Shown here: positions 19,071 through 29,468 of the stretch, one piece after another
Numbering within the stretch: the first letter of the stretch is position 1
How the letters are laid out: each line of letters begins with the position of its first letter
NCBI GenBank assembly: GCA_018466975.1
Contig: CM031559.1
Coordinates: forward strand, 2,356,001 to 2,420,000
Reading direction: 5' to 3'
From: Sparassis latifolia
Lineage: Eukaryota > Basidiomycota > Agaricomycetes > Polyporales > Sparassidaceae
Length of the DNA: 64,000 nucleotides
The notes under the pieces: generated by a model
Databases searched by the model: none
Seen by the model: the letters and a program-made list of their open reading frames with translations, nothing else
Told to the model about the DNA's origin: nothing
Translations under genes and position numbers: made by a program

Positions 19071-21745
19071 ATGGACAGCCCTTCCCACTACTCTCACACA
19101 ATGCCCACTGATTCTCAGTATTCCCATCAGCAGCAGCACCAGCCACCATGGTCCCAGCAATCCTCTCACCTGCTCTATCCCGTTCACACCCAGCAGTCCT
19201 CTTTTCCTTCGCCGTCATCACCTACAATGTCCCTCAGCGACCATCACTACCCGCCTTTCTACTCTCAGCAGCAGTCCCATTCTGGCGAGGGTCTCGGCGA
19301 TCGTGTCATCGACAGGTCACATATGGCTCTATCGCTTAACCTCTCCTCACTCACAGTAGCCTCGCCCACCAATTTGTCCCCCGTGGGCCTGCATTCCTCG
19401 ACCCATGCCCACGTCTCACCCATTATGCCCATTAGCCCCACCAGCGCCATGAGGCATATGCACCAGCAGCTATCTGCGCAGCACGCTGAAGGGATGCAGA
19501 GCGCGCTGAGGTGGGAATCACATCCGGGAAGCGGTCTCACATTTTGGAGATACTACAGGGTGCTACACAAACCGACCCCTAGTCCGACATCAGTTGGAAG
19601 CTGGTTATCGGAGGAGGGCACGCTACGAGCCCGAACGCTACTTCCAATTCCTCAACTGTGATCCGCAACCGTCTCAAAGTACCATCTGCCAGCTCGCGTC
19701 TACCAGTGATTCCACACATGACATCATACAGTTCGCGGGCCGCATTGCGCAATGTCTTAACCCGAAGGCGCAAGGTTCCTGATGGCGATAAAAAGCTGAG
19801 GAACACGACTCCAGGAAAACAGGGACAGGACGACCGCGCACCAATGTCAGGGAGACCATCCGGTGGGTGGCCTAAACCAAAGTCCTCGCGGACAGCAGGG
19901 TCGTCATACAGAACGCGAGCAGTCAAACCATGAGGAATGACCGCAGGAAGGTGATCCGCAATTTGGGGTATCATCCGACGACCACCTTCTACAGTGCGAG
20001 CTGTTGCCAGGTGTATTTCCACCTGGGCCAGGACAGGGATATCGTGTGGAAGGGGTAGGATGATCCCCACGCTGGCCGCTTCAGACTGGGCTTGGACCAT
20101 AAGGACCTCAGGGTCATGTGAGGGTCAGACAGCAAAGGATCATATGCTCATGGGGGCCTCACCAGCAGGACATGCATCCGGACTGCCCATGCTTTCCACA
20201 GGATCGAATCGAAGGGCTCGGTAAAGATCTTAATGCGAAGAAGAGCTTCTGCGAGGGTGTATTTGTGAAGGATGACGCTGGCATTCATGGATGGGAGATT
20301 GAGTTTAGGATGGGAGATGCCTCCAAGATGGACGGGTCCTTATTAGGCGCTCGGGTGGGTTCGGTGATGGAAGGTCCCTCAGAATGAGTAGGAGCGTGAG
20401 GGGACGGGATTGCGAGATATGGCGTGATGGGCAGTGATTCAGCAGAGCAATTGTTAAGCAGATGCAGGCAGTATCGGGAGGGCAGGAAAGGTCAGGACTA
20501 GTTAAGTATGATGGCAGGGAAAAAGGGGAGGAGGAGAACCCACTGTCCCGGAAGGTACGCTTGCGAAAAGACTCGTTTCCCATTCCCATCCCATCCAGTT
20601 AGTGCGTCTTTGGGCAGTCTTGCGTTTTGTGCGTTTTCTGGGCAGTCTTCCATTTCTGCGTTTTAGCGTTCTCCTTAGGGCAGTGCGATTTTAGTCCGAC
20701 GCGTTGTCCAGCAATCATTGCGACTACAGAGATTTTCCTAGCTACGCTTTTGGGCCACCCACCTCATACCTCTGGAATAGACTCTTCTCCCTTGTTGCAT
20801 CTCAGACCCCACGCGGACTTGATTCCGCTCGTACTCCACCTTTCCGGCTTGCGACGGAACATCAAACACGTCAATGCACACCTCCAGCCCTTCCAGTTCT
20901 CGCTAGATCATGACCGTGCATATGACTACGGTGCGCCCCGCTACCTGACCAGCAGCCGCTCTTCTTCATCCTCGGACCGCTCTGTGCCCCGCAAATGCAG
21001 CTTCACCACCCTGCTCATGACGAGCGTGGAGGAGTGATACGAGCACGTGGCATACAAGGATGTCGACATGGGCTCTGCGCTCGATCCAGAGGGCAGCCCG
21101 TGGACAGCAGCACCAGTGGCGGTGAGAGGACGACCAGCTCAAGCCGCTCAGCTCTACGTCAGCATCAGGATCCACAATGTCTCTCATGCTGCTCGGCAAG
21201 CCGCTTGGTACGAACAATTTCGTCACCATGCTGTACCAGTACGTGTGATGCATCGCAGCCATCTCTGTCCCTACTGACTCGCGAACACGCGTACAGGATG
21301 ATCAACGACCCCAAGTCAGCACAATTCATTATGTGGATGGAGCTAGGTACTAGGTGGCTATTATTGTCCGGTCCTCCCATGTCCGTCGATTAACTTTGCC
21401 TGCAGGTTTGTGGTGTCCAACGTGGCGAGTTCAGCCGCTCAATCCTGGGCTCACACTTCAAGCACAATAATGTGAGCACCTCGAGCCCATGTCTTGCTCC
21501 CCACGCAGCGCTAATCAGCCAACAGTTCTCAAGTTTTGTGCATCAACTCAATATGTATGGCTTTCACAAAATCAACTGCATGAGTGGCCCAACACATGTG
21601 TACTACTGCTCACCAACGGCCTCGTAGACACCCCGGGCACAGCGCACGTCCACCGATGTGCAGACGTGGGAGTTTTCACATCATAAGTTCCTGCACGGGT
21701 GGTCAGATTTACTGAAAGAGATCAATCGCAGCACCCCGAGTCCCT
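19071..21745 (+). pseudogene. HSF-type transcription factor gene, interrupted and decayed
   Basis: HSF-type factors bind heat-shock-element DNA through a winged-helix domain. The N-terminal part (19071 to about 19560) is Gln/Ser/Pro-rich, beginning M-D-S-P-S-H-Y-S-H and containing S-S-L-T-V-A-S-P-T-N-L-S-P. It is then interrupted; homology resumes at about 20865 (P-F-Q-F) and 20970 (S-S-S-S-S-D-R-S-V-P-R-K). The DNA-binding domain is split over exons: L-G-K-P-L-G-T-N-N-F-V (21177-21238), M-I-N-D-P-K-S-A-Q-F-I-M-W (21297-21353), F-V-V-S-N-V (21406-21471), F-S-S-F-V-H-Q-L-N-M-Y-G-F-H-K-I-N (21526-21579) and T-W-E-F-S-H-H-K-F (21628 on). Damage: TGA at 21035, a frameshift near 21130, a one-base deletion near 21425, and a donor at 21580 reading ATGAGT instead of GTGAGT. 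It is a pseudogene beyond reasonable doubt. Confidence 0.85.
19579..20100 (-). CDS. uncharacterised 173-codon open frame inside the interrupted HSF gene
   Basis: The minus-strand frame is uninterrupted from 20100 to 19579, beginning M-V-Q-A-Q-S-E-A-A-S-V-G-I-I-L-P and containing V-E-I-H-L-A-T-A-R-T-V-E-G-G-R-R. It has no membrane segment and no motif I know. It lies in the roughly 1.3-kb stretch (about 19,560-20,860) that splits the HSF homology, so it probably came with the inserted DNA. It might be a fragment of a transposon protein or non-coding openness in GC-rich sequence. Confidence 0.3.
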   Translation of the reverse strand: MVQAQSEAASVGIILPLPHDIPVLAQVEIHLATARTVEGGRRMIPQIADHLPAVIPHGLTARVLYDDPAVREDFGLGHPPDGLPDIGARSSCPCFPGVVFLSFLSPSGTLRLRVKTLRNAARELYDVMCGITGRRELADGTLRRLRITVEELEVAFGLVACPPPITSFQLMSD

Positions 21746-21889
21746 TGTCCTGCTGGACAGCCCGACGATGAGTGACGCGCTAATGCCTCCATCAAGCTGC
21801 GCACCCCCACCATCCCCGAGTTCCCCCCATCTCTCGTGCATCTGCCCTCATTGTATCAAGCACACCAACCCATAGAATAGATTCTAAAA

Positions 21890-22125
21890 TGAGTGGAGAC
21901 CCATAAAGGGTATTAAAACCCGTCAGGACCTGTGAGTACCCGCGCAAAACCCATACCCAGAAGCACGGATACCCTCACGGGTACAGGTACAGGTATGCCC
22001 TGGGATACCCGAGGGTATACCTGTGCTCTGCACTATTACTTGAGCACGATCAATGTTCAATACCGAGTATTCAGAAGAACCATTACTTGAGCACAATCAA
22101 TGTTCAATACCGAGTCATCAGGCAA
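21890..22125. repeat. hAT-like end sequence and 47-bp tandem repeat
   Basis: Bases about 21,900-22,037 are built of GGGTAC/GGTATACC words and end TACCTGTGCTCTGCACTA. In reverse complement this begins TAGTGCAGAGCACAGG, like a hAT terminus. Right after it, ATTACTTGAGCAC followed by ATCAATGTTCAATACCGAGT occurs twice (22035 and 22082). Confidence 0.5.
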
Positions 22126-22202
22126 CATACATTTTACTTTGATAATCTCATAAAGCATCTCTACTGTGTAGAAACGGACAGATGCTGAAATGATGTCATC
22201 TA

Positions 22203-22679
22203 TTGTGGAGGCGCATCTCGAGGAGATCAGGAAACTCCTGCTGGGCATCAAGCTCCATCTCGAAGCGGACGATAAAGTGTGACTATATCTCGAGATGCAC
22301 GGGTGGTCACCCATTTCAGGTGCGAAACAGCTCGAGAAAATCATTAATTGGACAGTGCGCCAGTGATAGTAAGGTAGCTCATCGCCATACAAGACAAGTG
22401 TGGAAACTCATGGCAATGTGTGACCACCACACCTTTTTGACTGCTCCCATCTTGTGCTAAAAGATTTTTGCAGCAATATTAGTGGATGTTGAGCATCTCT
22501 TCAGCAAAGAACAGCTTCTCCTCTCTCACATCTGTAACGGTCTGTCAGCACAGTCAGTGCACACTCTCCTATGCCTTGCAGAGTCAAGTCGTCTTGGTCT
22601 CATTTTTGACAAAGATGTGTTGGCCATTACTTTGAGTCCAGAGGGCGAAGGGGAAGATGAAGGCCTTGTGGAGGGATGA
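22203..22679 (+). pseudogene. hAT transposase C-terminal (dimerisation) remnant
   Basis: hAT transposases end in a hATC dimerisation domain. The frame ending at 22679 shows V-D-V-E-H-L-F-S-K-E-Q, L-L-L-S-H, L-S-A-Q-S-V-H-T-L-L-C-L, G-L-I-F-D-K-D-V and an acidic tail, collinear with the Agaricomycete hATC pattern (V-E-R-x-F-S-R-G-R, L-L-S-H-V-R, A-L-L-C-L, L-x-K-D-E-D-V). Several Arg positions are His, Gln or Cys. Upstream bases 22,203-22,460 hold unlinked fragments in other frames. The catalytic region is missing, so the copy is dead. Confidence 0.75.
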
Positions 22680-22734
22680 GATGCCATAGTTCTTTCAGAG
22701 TAAATAGTTGTGTACTACCTGTTATTAGACATGA

Positions 22735-22880
22735 CCCATGTGCATACTTGCAAGGGTACAGAACCTGCAGCAACCTGTGGCAAACCTATACCCATGCATG
22801 CGGGTACTATACCCTTACGAGTATGGGTAGGGGTACCGGTTAGGACACCTGCAGGTTTACCTATGCTCTGCACTAACGTA
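22735..22880. repeat. second hAT-like end sequence, direct copy
   Basis: CAAACCTATACCCATGC ... GGTTTACCTATGCTCTGCACTA repeats the arrangement at 21,940-22,037 in the same orientation and ends at the same CTCTGCACTA word. It lies just 3' of the hATC remnant, where the right terminus is expected. I see no gene between 22,880 and 23,450. Confidence 0.5.
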
Positions 22881-23451
22881 CTCCAGTGCAGTAAGGGCTC
22901 AGCTTCAGAATATGAAATGCGATAAAGGAGCAAACCTAGATCAGACGCTCAAGTTCCATGAAGAGCTGTCATCAATGGGCACAGCAATGGTAAATGCATT
23001 ACATATTCAATTTTTACATACACATTGTCAGATTGTAGGTGAATACTATAAATGACCAGGATATGAATAAAGAAATGTCAAACTAACACCAGTACTTGAA
23101 CACAATTGAAAACTACAATGGTTCAACATCTCTGACAATACAGTAAGGCTGAGTATATGTGTTGGTGAATGTTAAAAACTCAAACTCACAAGACAGATCG
23201 TTCAAGATAACTTTCTAACTGATGTGCTCGCCCTTTAGTGCAGCAGCCCCATTCAGACATTTGGGAGGATTTCGACTGTTGTGGGTAAAAATGCAGTTTT
23301 CTTGTTCTACACATACTCAGTCAAGAAGATATGAAAAATTGACAGTGATTGTTTACCACAGGTGTTGGAGGCCCAACATCTACTTTAACATCTCTGGTGG
23401 TTTGAATTGAGATTTCTAGACACTGCATCGCTTCAGCTTCATTGAGTAATA

Positions 23452-26400
23452 TCAACAGTAAGAGCAACTGACTGTCTCATCGCATAATCCACCAAGATGG
23501 TTTTGTACAGGGATAGAGCTCACGACTCCACAGGAGGTGCTCATTGGAGATAAAGACACAGAGGTGGTAATAGGCCAAGTACTGTTATTTAACAGATGTT
23601 GCCTTGCATTCAGAGAAGTCAAGAGAGAGTTTAACAACACTTAAGTGAAGGTTGAGCTCATAGGTTAATGGAAGTGAGTGAACGCTCACATTTTGGTAAT
23701 ACAAAATAAATTACCAAGCATATGAAACTATAAGGCATAACTGCATGCTGCAAACAGATTTAGCATAGGTCATAGAATGATATATGCAGATAAGAACTCA
23801 CCGTCACCAGGCAAGTGATCACACATAAGCTACAATGATTCCAAAATTAAGGCATACATCATGTGATGGGCCACTGCAGCCTCACCTTGTTAAAACACAG
23901 GTATTGACACTGTACAACATGATGGTCATAAGCATCAAGTGAGTCCTTCTATAGATTGCTCATATCAGAGTGTTTAATGACTCTATGAGTTTCAGGACAC
24001 ACCTTGAGAAGCCAGTGCATTGTGGTTTCAACAGCACACAAAGGGATGTGGCAATGAGGACATCTGCAATGACACCACCCACTAAATCTACATATACAAC
24101 CCACTGTTGGGAATTGTAGCATTGCTGAAGAATATCTCATTAGTTTTGGCTTACTGCCATCTCTTCTAGCTTCACCCAGTCCTGTACAACAAAACTGTGC
24201 GAGTTTGCCATCACTTCAGACACCAAACAACTAATGCAAAGGACCTGTACCCTTTGACAGTGATTACTATACATGGAACATCAGACAAACACAAGATGAC
24301 CATAAGCAGGCAGGACAGCACATACCTGTGTTGCAGACTGTAAAAATAGTATCAGTGATCCTACGATATTGGATGCTGTTTCTGAATGCTTACCCATGGC
24401 CATCATGAAGGCAGTGACCTACAAAACAAAAAAATCACTTACATCCACTCAAAGCACAAATTAGTGGAGCCCTACTGCAGGAAAAGTGAGAGATATCCTT
24501 CTGTTGCTCACTGACATATATAACTTGTGGGTGAGCGGCGCTGCATTCGCACGCCATGTCCGATTCCCTAGTCCCCCCACGTATATTCACAGCATCGATT
24601 TCTGCAAGAGCGACATGTGATAAGGCGGTAGTCATAGTAATAGTATACAAGAAAATCCCGTAGTCAAGCCATGTAAATTTACAGTGGCAATCACTGCAAG
24701 CGAATAGTGGGGAAGAAAATAAATGTAGGTAGCGCAGATTACAAGCAGTAGCACAGGCTCATATAAGATAGAGGCTATTTAGATGAATGATGAAACTTCC
24801 GCGCGTGGGACAACAGCTCTAATCTCCTGGGGCCCATCATACAGACGTGCTATAGTGATGAGTTCGAAACCTGTCCGCCACTTGGTCCAGCCCTTCTCGT
24901 ATGAAGCCTTACCTTTAGCATTGACACTCCAACGACTGACGTTACATTCGACCAGGACAAGATCATTTTTGTGGATGTCCGTGACATGCATCTGTCTCAT
25001 AGTGTTCCTGGGGCCGAACTTGGTGTCGGCATCAAATATGTCTTGGAAGGCTTCCACCTTAAAGCAATGAATAACAAATATTTGTTGAAAAGAAGAAATT
25101 CAACATACAGAAGCATACTCTCCACTCCCGGTGCTCTGGAAGCGTGACGCTTTCAAAACATCTGAAGTGTTTGAACCGATCTTGATGCTCACAACGGCCA
25201 AGGGTTCACCACGAAGTTTGAACCAAGATGAGTCGACTTCTCCGATGAGCCACACAGTAGCTGGTTTATTGTCTACGATGAGGAGAGGATATAAATCCAA
25301 AGCTGCAAGTGTCGACATCAGCAAGGGAGAGAAGGAGGGAGGAAGTATCAGGCACACTCACATCTATGCAGCATACAGAATCTACGTGAAGAGTGAATGC
25401 AGCTGCGAGAAGATAGAGGATGGGTGCAGAGATGCAGACAATCACCCCCAGCCATCGGTCCTCCTCCAGTCTTTCATCGGAAATAAACTTTCAAGGAATG
25501 CCGGCCGACTTTGTGTTGCGGAAATCTTGAACAGGAAGCGGGAAACCCGAAGTGAATCGGGTGGCCTAAAGATGGAAAGTAAAAAAAGCGGATAAGCATT
25601 CTAAGAGAAAATTACTATATGCAGTGCGGGTACAACTTTATGTCAGCAACCACCATACGTGCACAGACTGATAACCGATTCTTTAGGGAATCAGAATAAG
25701 CTCTCCACATAGAGCCTCACAATGGGAAGGCATGCTCACACCTCCATATTCGCTGGCAGAAAAGACTGATAGGGCTAATCAATTCACCAGAACAGTCATA
25801 GAATGAGGTAATTATGCACCATCTCACAGTCAGATCACTTGTACCCTTTCCCAGCAATGAGTAGGATGCAGCATATGCAGAATAACATGCAGCTCACAGT
25901 CACCAACACATTGGCCTAATCAAGTTGTGGACAACATAAGGCATCATTTATATAGTAACTGCTGCAGGAATACTCACCATGACACTCCTACAAACCATAC
26001 TATGTTCAGCCATTGACACCAGAACAATTGTGGCTCAAAAACACACCATGTTGGTAAGTTGAGGAGCGACACATCAGCAAAATCTGTGATCATATATATA
26101 TACATGCCATGAGTGACAAATGCCAGCTGTGAACTGTCCAGTATCCTGCTGTCCAGTCACTACAGCTGTGTGTGATTTGTCTGCTGGAATCTCACCAGAG
26201 AAAGAACATCTAGTAACAAACATCATTAGTCTTTCATTTCACTGTATCTATCACAAACGTACTGTGCTCTTCAGCAAAATGGAATCTGCATGGTTGCGTT
26301 GGTAGTAGATGAATGTCTGAATGACGGTAATTCCATAGAAGCTAAATGGAAGTTGTGTCAGTTCAATAATAGCACTCATACACAGACTAGGTAGAGACAT

Positions 26401-26522
26401 TGCTGCTACCACATTTCCTGCAACATCATTCAGTGAAGTAGATAGTAGTTATGTAGATGTGACAGACCTAGATAACCAGCTCCCAAGATTCTGCCAAGAT
26501 CAAAGGCAGAATTAGACGGCAT
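23452..26522 (-). pseudogene. DUF6534 membrane protein gene, CpG-depleted decayed copy
   Basis: DUF6534 proteins are multi-pass membrane proteins expanded in Agaricomycetes; their function is unknown. On the minus strand, exon 1 starts at ATG 26522 (M-P-S-N-S-A-F-D-L-G-R-I-L-G-A-G-Y-L) and ends at a GT donor at 26467. Further blocks are F-Y-G-I-T-V-I-Q-T-F-I-Y-Y (about 26,340-26,265), L-D-S-S-Q-L-A-F-V-T-H-G-M-Y (about 26,145-26,040), V-L-V-T-V-S (about 25,915), D-V-L-I-A-T-S-L-C-A (about 24,065) and L-L-N-S-L-L-T-S-L-N-A-R (about 23,635), stop at 23452. They align in order with the copy at 57.6-59.5 kb. The segment before the last-but-one block has lost its reading frame, and about 1.1 kb of foreign sequence separates 25.6 from 24.2 kb. 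Only three CG dinucleotides occur in 23,641-24,240. Confidence 0.75.
24779..25357 (-). CDS. partial uncharacterised gene, two exons, inside the DUF6534 copy
   Basis: Minus-strand exon 1 enters after a CTTGCAG acceptor near 25,310. It reads P-L-L-I-V-D-N-K-P-A-T-V-W-L-I-G-E-V and F-K-L-R-G-E-P-L-A-V-V-S-I, and ends G-S-G-E-Y-A-S at a GTATGT donor near 25,114. Exon 2 reads V-E-A-F-Q-D-I-F ... K-N-D-L-V-L-V-E-C-N-V-S-R-W and R-T-G-F-E-L-I-T-I-A-R-L-Y-D-G-P-Q, stop at 24779. The intron joins in frame. The sequence looks like a real conserved domain, but I do not recognise the family. Only the C-terminal part is evident, so it is probably a fragment moved here with an insertion. Confidence 0.5.
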
Positions 26523-28164
26523 GAAAATGGGCATTTATACTAATACTGCAGACTGAGTTGTGTATTAAGTGAATGACAAGTCGTCGATGAGGGCACATTG
26601 CTGTAACCATTCTTATATGCACTGAACAAGGTCATATCAGCATGCAGCATAGCTTCTGGCACCTTTCACAGCTGTTTCTGATGCTTCATAATATTGTGTG
26701 ACCGAGAAGACTTCGTCATCAGATGTGCCGCTAAAGATAGTGAACATGAACTGGATCCAGCCAATAAGTACAGAATGTCTCACCTAGCTCCTTGATATGG
26801 TGCATCCGGCTACATTGCATAGAAGAGGCAGCAAATACTGAGCCCATTTATACGGACAGATCATTGACGCATGTCGAGTCAATGGCCAAGCAATCATCCT
26901 TGGTCTCTTGAAAGGGCCTCGAATTTGAGGGGACAAAAGCTTGGGTTGATCCTTCTGCTTGTAGGTATTAATATTAAGTGCATTGTTGTTGTGGAACGCT
27001 GAAGGAAGTAATGAGGGATGTATCAATATTGAAGACTCTGAAATCTTACAATGTCGAGCGGCAGCCTTGTTTCCACCCGAGACCTACGCAATCAGATGAC
27101 CAGAAAGATGGATCACAGGTTAAACTTTCTTGAACTAGAAGACAACCAGAAACAACTACTCAACACAGCGCATGCAAATACACAATCCAATGAGTAAATC
27201 AAATGTATCCCGCGGTGGACGATGTGATTACTTACCATGCCTCACGTTCAGCACTGGATCCAGTCAATGGCCATCAAACATAATCACAGTGAAAAGATGT
27301 GAACTCACAGGAAGGAAACAACCGGTACGTTGGGATTCACTTATGCGATGAAGCCCACAACTTAATAACAATATGCCCTTGTTCCAAACTCAATCAGGCG
27401 AGAGCATGACAAGAGAAAGATTGAAAATTAGTCCAACCCAAGAGCGCCTAAGTTATGCTAGATACCACTGGAGTGAAGTGGACGCAAAGCTCTTCTGATT
27501 CTGGCCCTCAGGGTCCGTCTAGCACAACGCGGAAAGGTAACAACCTACCAATGACCGATATCCAAACGCAAATGTGGAAGAAGAGCATCGGTCTGTATGT
27601 TAACTTGAAGAACCGACTCTACCCATGTTTTCTGCGGTCGTCTAGCAGCTTTGACTTACGAGAAACTGGCACAACAAGCTTTGAAGATCGTTTCCTGTGT
27701 ACGGCATGCGCGAAGGAAGTGTACTTTAAACACAGGATTCATGTTCAGCGCCGGGGACCTTATCGAGAAGCACACAGTCTTGCTGAGACCTTGCATTAGA
27801 TGCATAGGTCTGAGTCTCGGAATCTCGGAATCAAATCAACAACCATCAAACATAATCACAGTAGAAAGATCTGTACTCAACGAAGCGGAGACAACCGACA
27901 AGTCGTAGTCCACGAGACGTCGAAGTCCCCGACAGGCGCGCGTACAGCAACGACCCAAACTCAATCGCTCGAACACATGATAAGGGAAGGACAGTGTGAG
28001 AATTAGTCCGACTCGAGAGACACAGCCTCGTCAACAGATGTAACCACAAAGGAGGAAGATATCGAACATTAGACTACGTGCATAGATAACACAACAGCGG
28101 CCTTGCGGACCTGCAGAAGAATATACGCGGGTGGACAGGAGATGCGAGAACGGGCACGAGGCGC
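26523..28164. other. intergenic stretch with a direct duplication
   Basis: I recognise no gene here. An open frame at 27455-27799 (+, 114 codons) has no motif. Bases 27,268-27,440 and 27,840-28,010 are direct copies of one another: both start CCATCAAACATAATCACAGT and both later carry CCAAACTCAATC and AATTAGTCC. The left copy has lost most CG dinucleotides of the right copy, which suggests the border of the CpG-depleted block lies between them. Confidence 0.5.
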
Positions 28165-28816
28165 TCAGTGGTGCGTCGCCTTTACGACGGACACGACAAT
28201 GATGATGATGATAATAGCGATAGCCACTCCTATAATGATGCGCATCTGACCCTACAGTGTCAGCTTTTGGACTTAAAGTTTGGGTTGCAGGTGACGTACC
28301 TTCATGTCCTTCCACCTGAATCCACGAGGCAGTTCAGCGTCCCAACAAGTAGCCGAACAATGTATGCAGACTTACCACATATTCTATAGGACAGATAATG
28401 ATCAATGTCAATAGGAGGGGGTCAGGCATTTCCGACATACCTTGCGTACACGATTCGCACCTCTGCGGAATCCTTGCGCAGATACAGCGAGGGTGTCTGC
28501 ATACCAAGTTTGTTCAGCAATCCATCAAGACTGGTGGGTACGACTGCTCGGGCAATACAGCCGCCGCCATCAACACCGTCGCCGCAGTAGCCGCACACGA
28601 GGTACCCGCATCACGACAGATAACTCACCCGTCTTATTTTGCAGCGTGTCAAGCCTCTCTCCTCGCTCCGCCACTTTCGTGATGTTCTCCCTCATAATCC
28701 CAACAGTGTCATCGATTTGTTGTTGGATGGCTGCGGTTTTTGGGTTGCCCTGCGGAGGTCCGGGAGGGTTCGACGAGGAGCCGCCGCGGGGGAGATATGG
28801 ATCGTATGGTTCAGAC
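28165..28816 (-). CDS. SNC1: synaptobrevin / R-SNARE (SNC1/VAMP-like), multi-exon
   Basis: Synaptobrevin is the vesicle R-SNARE for fusion with the plasma membrane and endosomes. Minus-strand exons that join in frame are 28816-28629, 28496-28441, 28383-28376 (8 bases), 28315-28300 and 28251-28165, giving 117 residues after the first splice. The sequ reads [11 protein letters not shown], then a Gly/Pro linker, a SNARE motif from [10 protein letters not shown] to G-A-N-R-V-R-K with the zero-layer Arg in V-A-E-R-G-E-R-L, a W-W-K-D-M-K juxtamembrane segment and a C-terminal anchor rich in Ile/Val ending at the stop. This matches fungal Snc1 length and order. Exon 1 with the start codon was not found with certainty; an ATG at about 28,902 does not give the right phase. 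The gene otherwise looks intact. Confidence 0.93.
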
Positions 28817-29468
28817 CTACATGAACAGCAACGAAGGGGCAAGACAAATGTTCAGTACACTGTAATCAGGCATTGCACAGCGGAAGAGATACGAACATGG
28901 CTTTAGGCTGAGGATCTTGGTTTCCAGGCAGTTCAAAAACGACGATGAGCTTCACGGGACGAAGAAGAGAGCCAGCGCCAGAGCAGTCTGCTCACCGTAT
29001 CAAACGATGTAGAACAGGGAGGGGCGTGAAATCTGATCGTTGGTGGTCGTCGTCGAGAGTGACGAAGGGAGATGCCGCTGGCGGCAGTCAAGACCGAGCC
29101 GGAACCAAACACAGCCAATCGCGTGCACAGTTGCCACCACCGCTGCGCGTAAGCGATACGCCAAATCACGCCGTGTCAGACTGCAACTTACACCCCTGCT
29201 TGCACACTCGTCTCTTCGGATGCGTCGTATGGATTGGCATGGCATGATAGGCATATGTAAGCGACTTGTACAATAGACAGTACAAGGGTATCTAGGGGAG
29301 AGGGTGATATAGCACCGTGGGTCAAGAAACCATCCGGCCGGTGCGATAATATGTACTAACAGTCCGTACAATGTTCAAGTTCCATATAACGATAGAAAAT
29401 GAGTGGGAGAATAGGAGAAATGTTCTACACGTGCCTTTAGACTGAGACCTACAATACAACCCGAGAAA

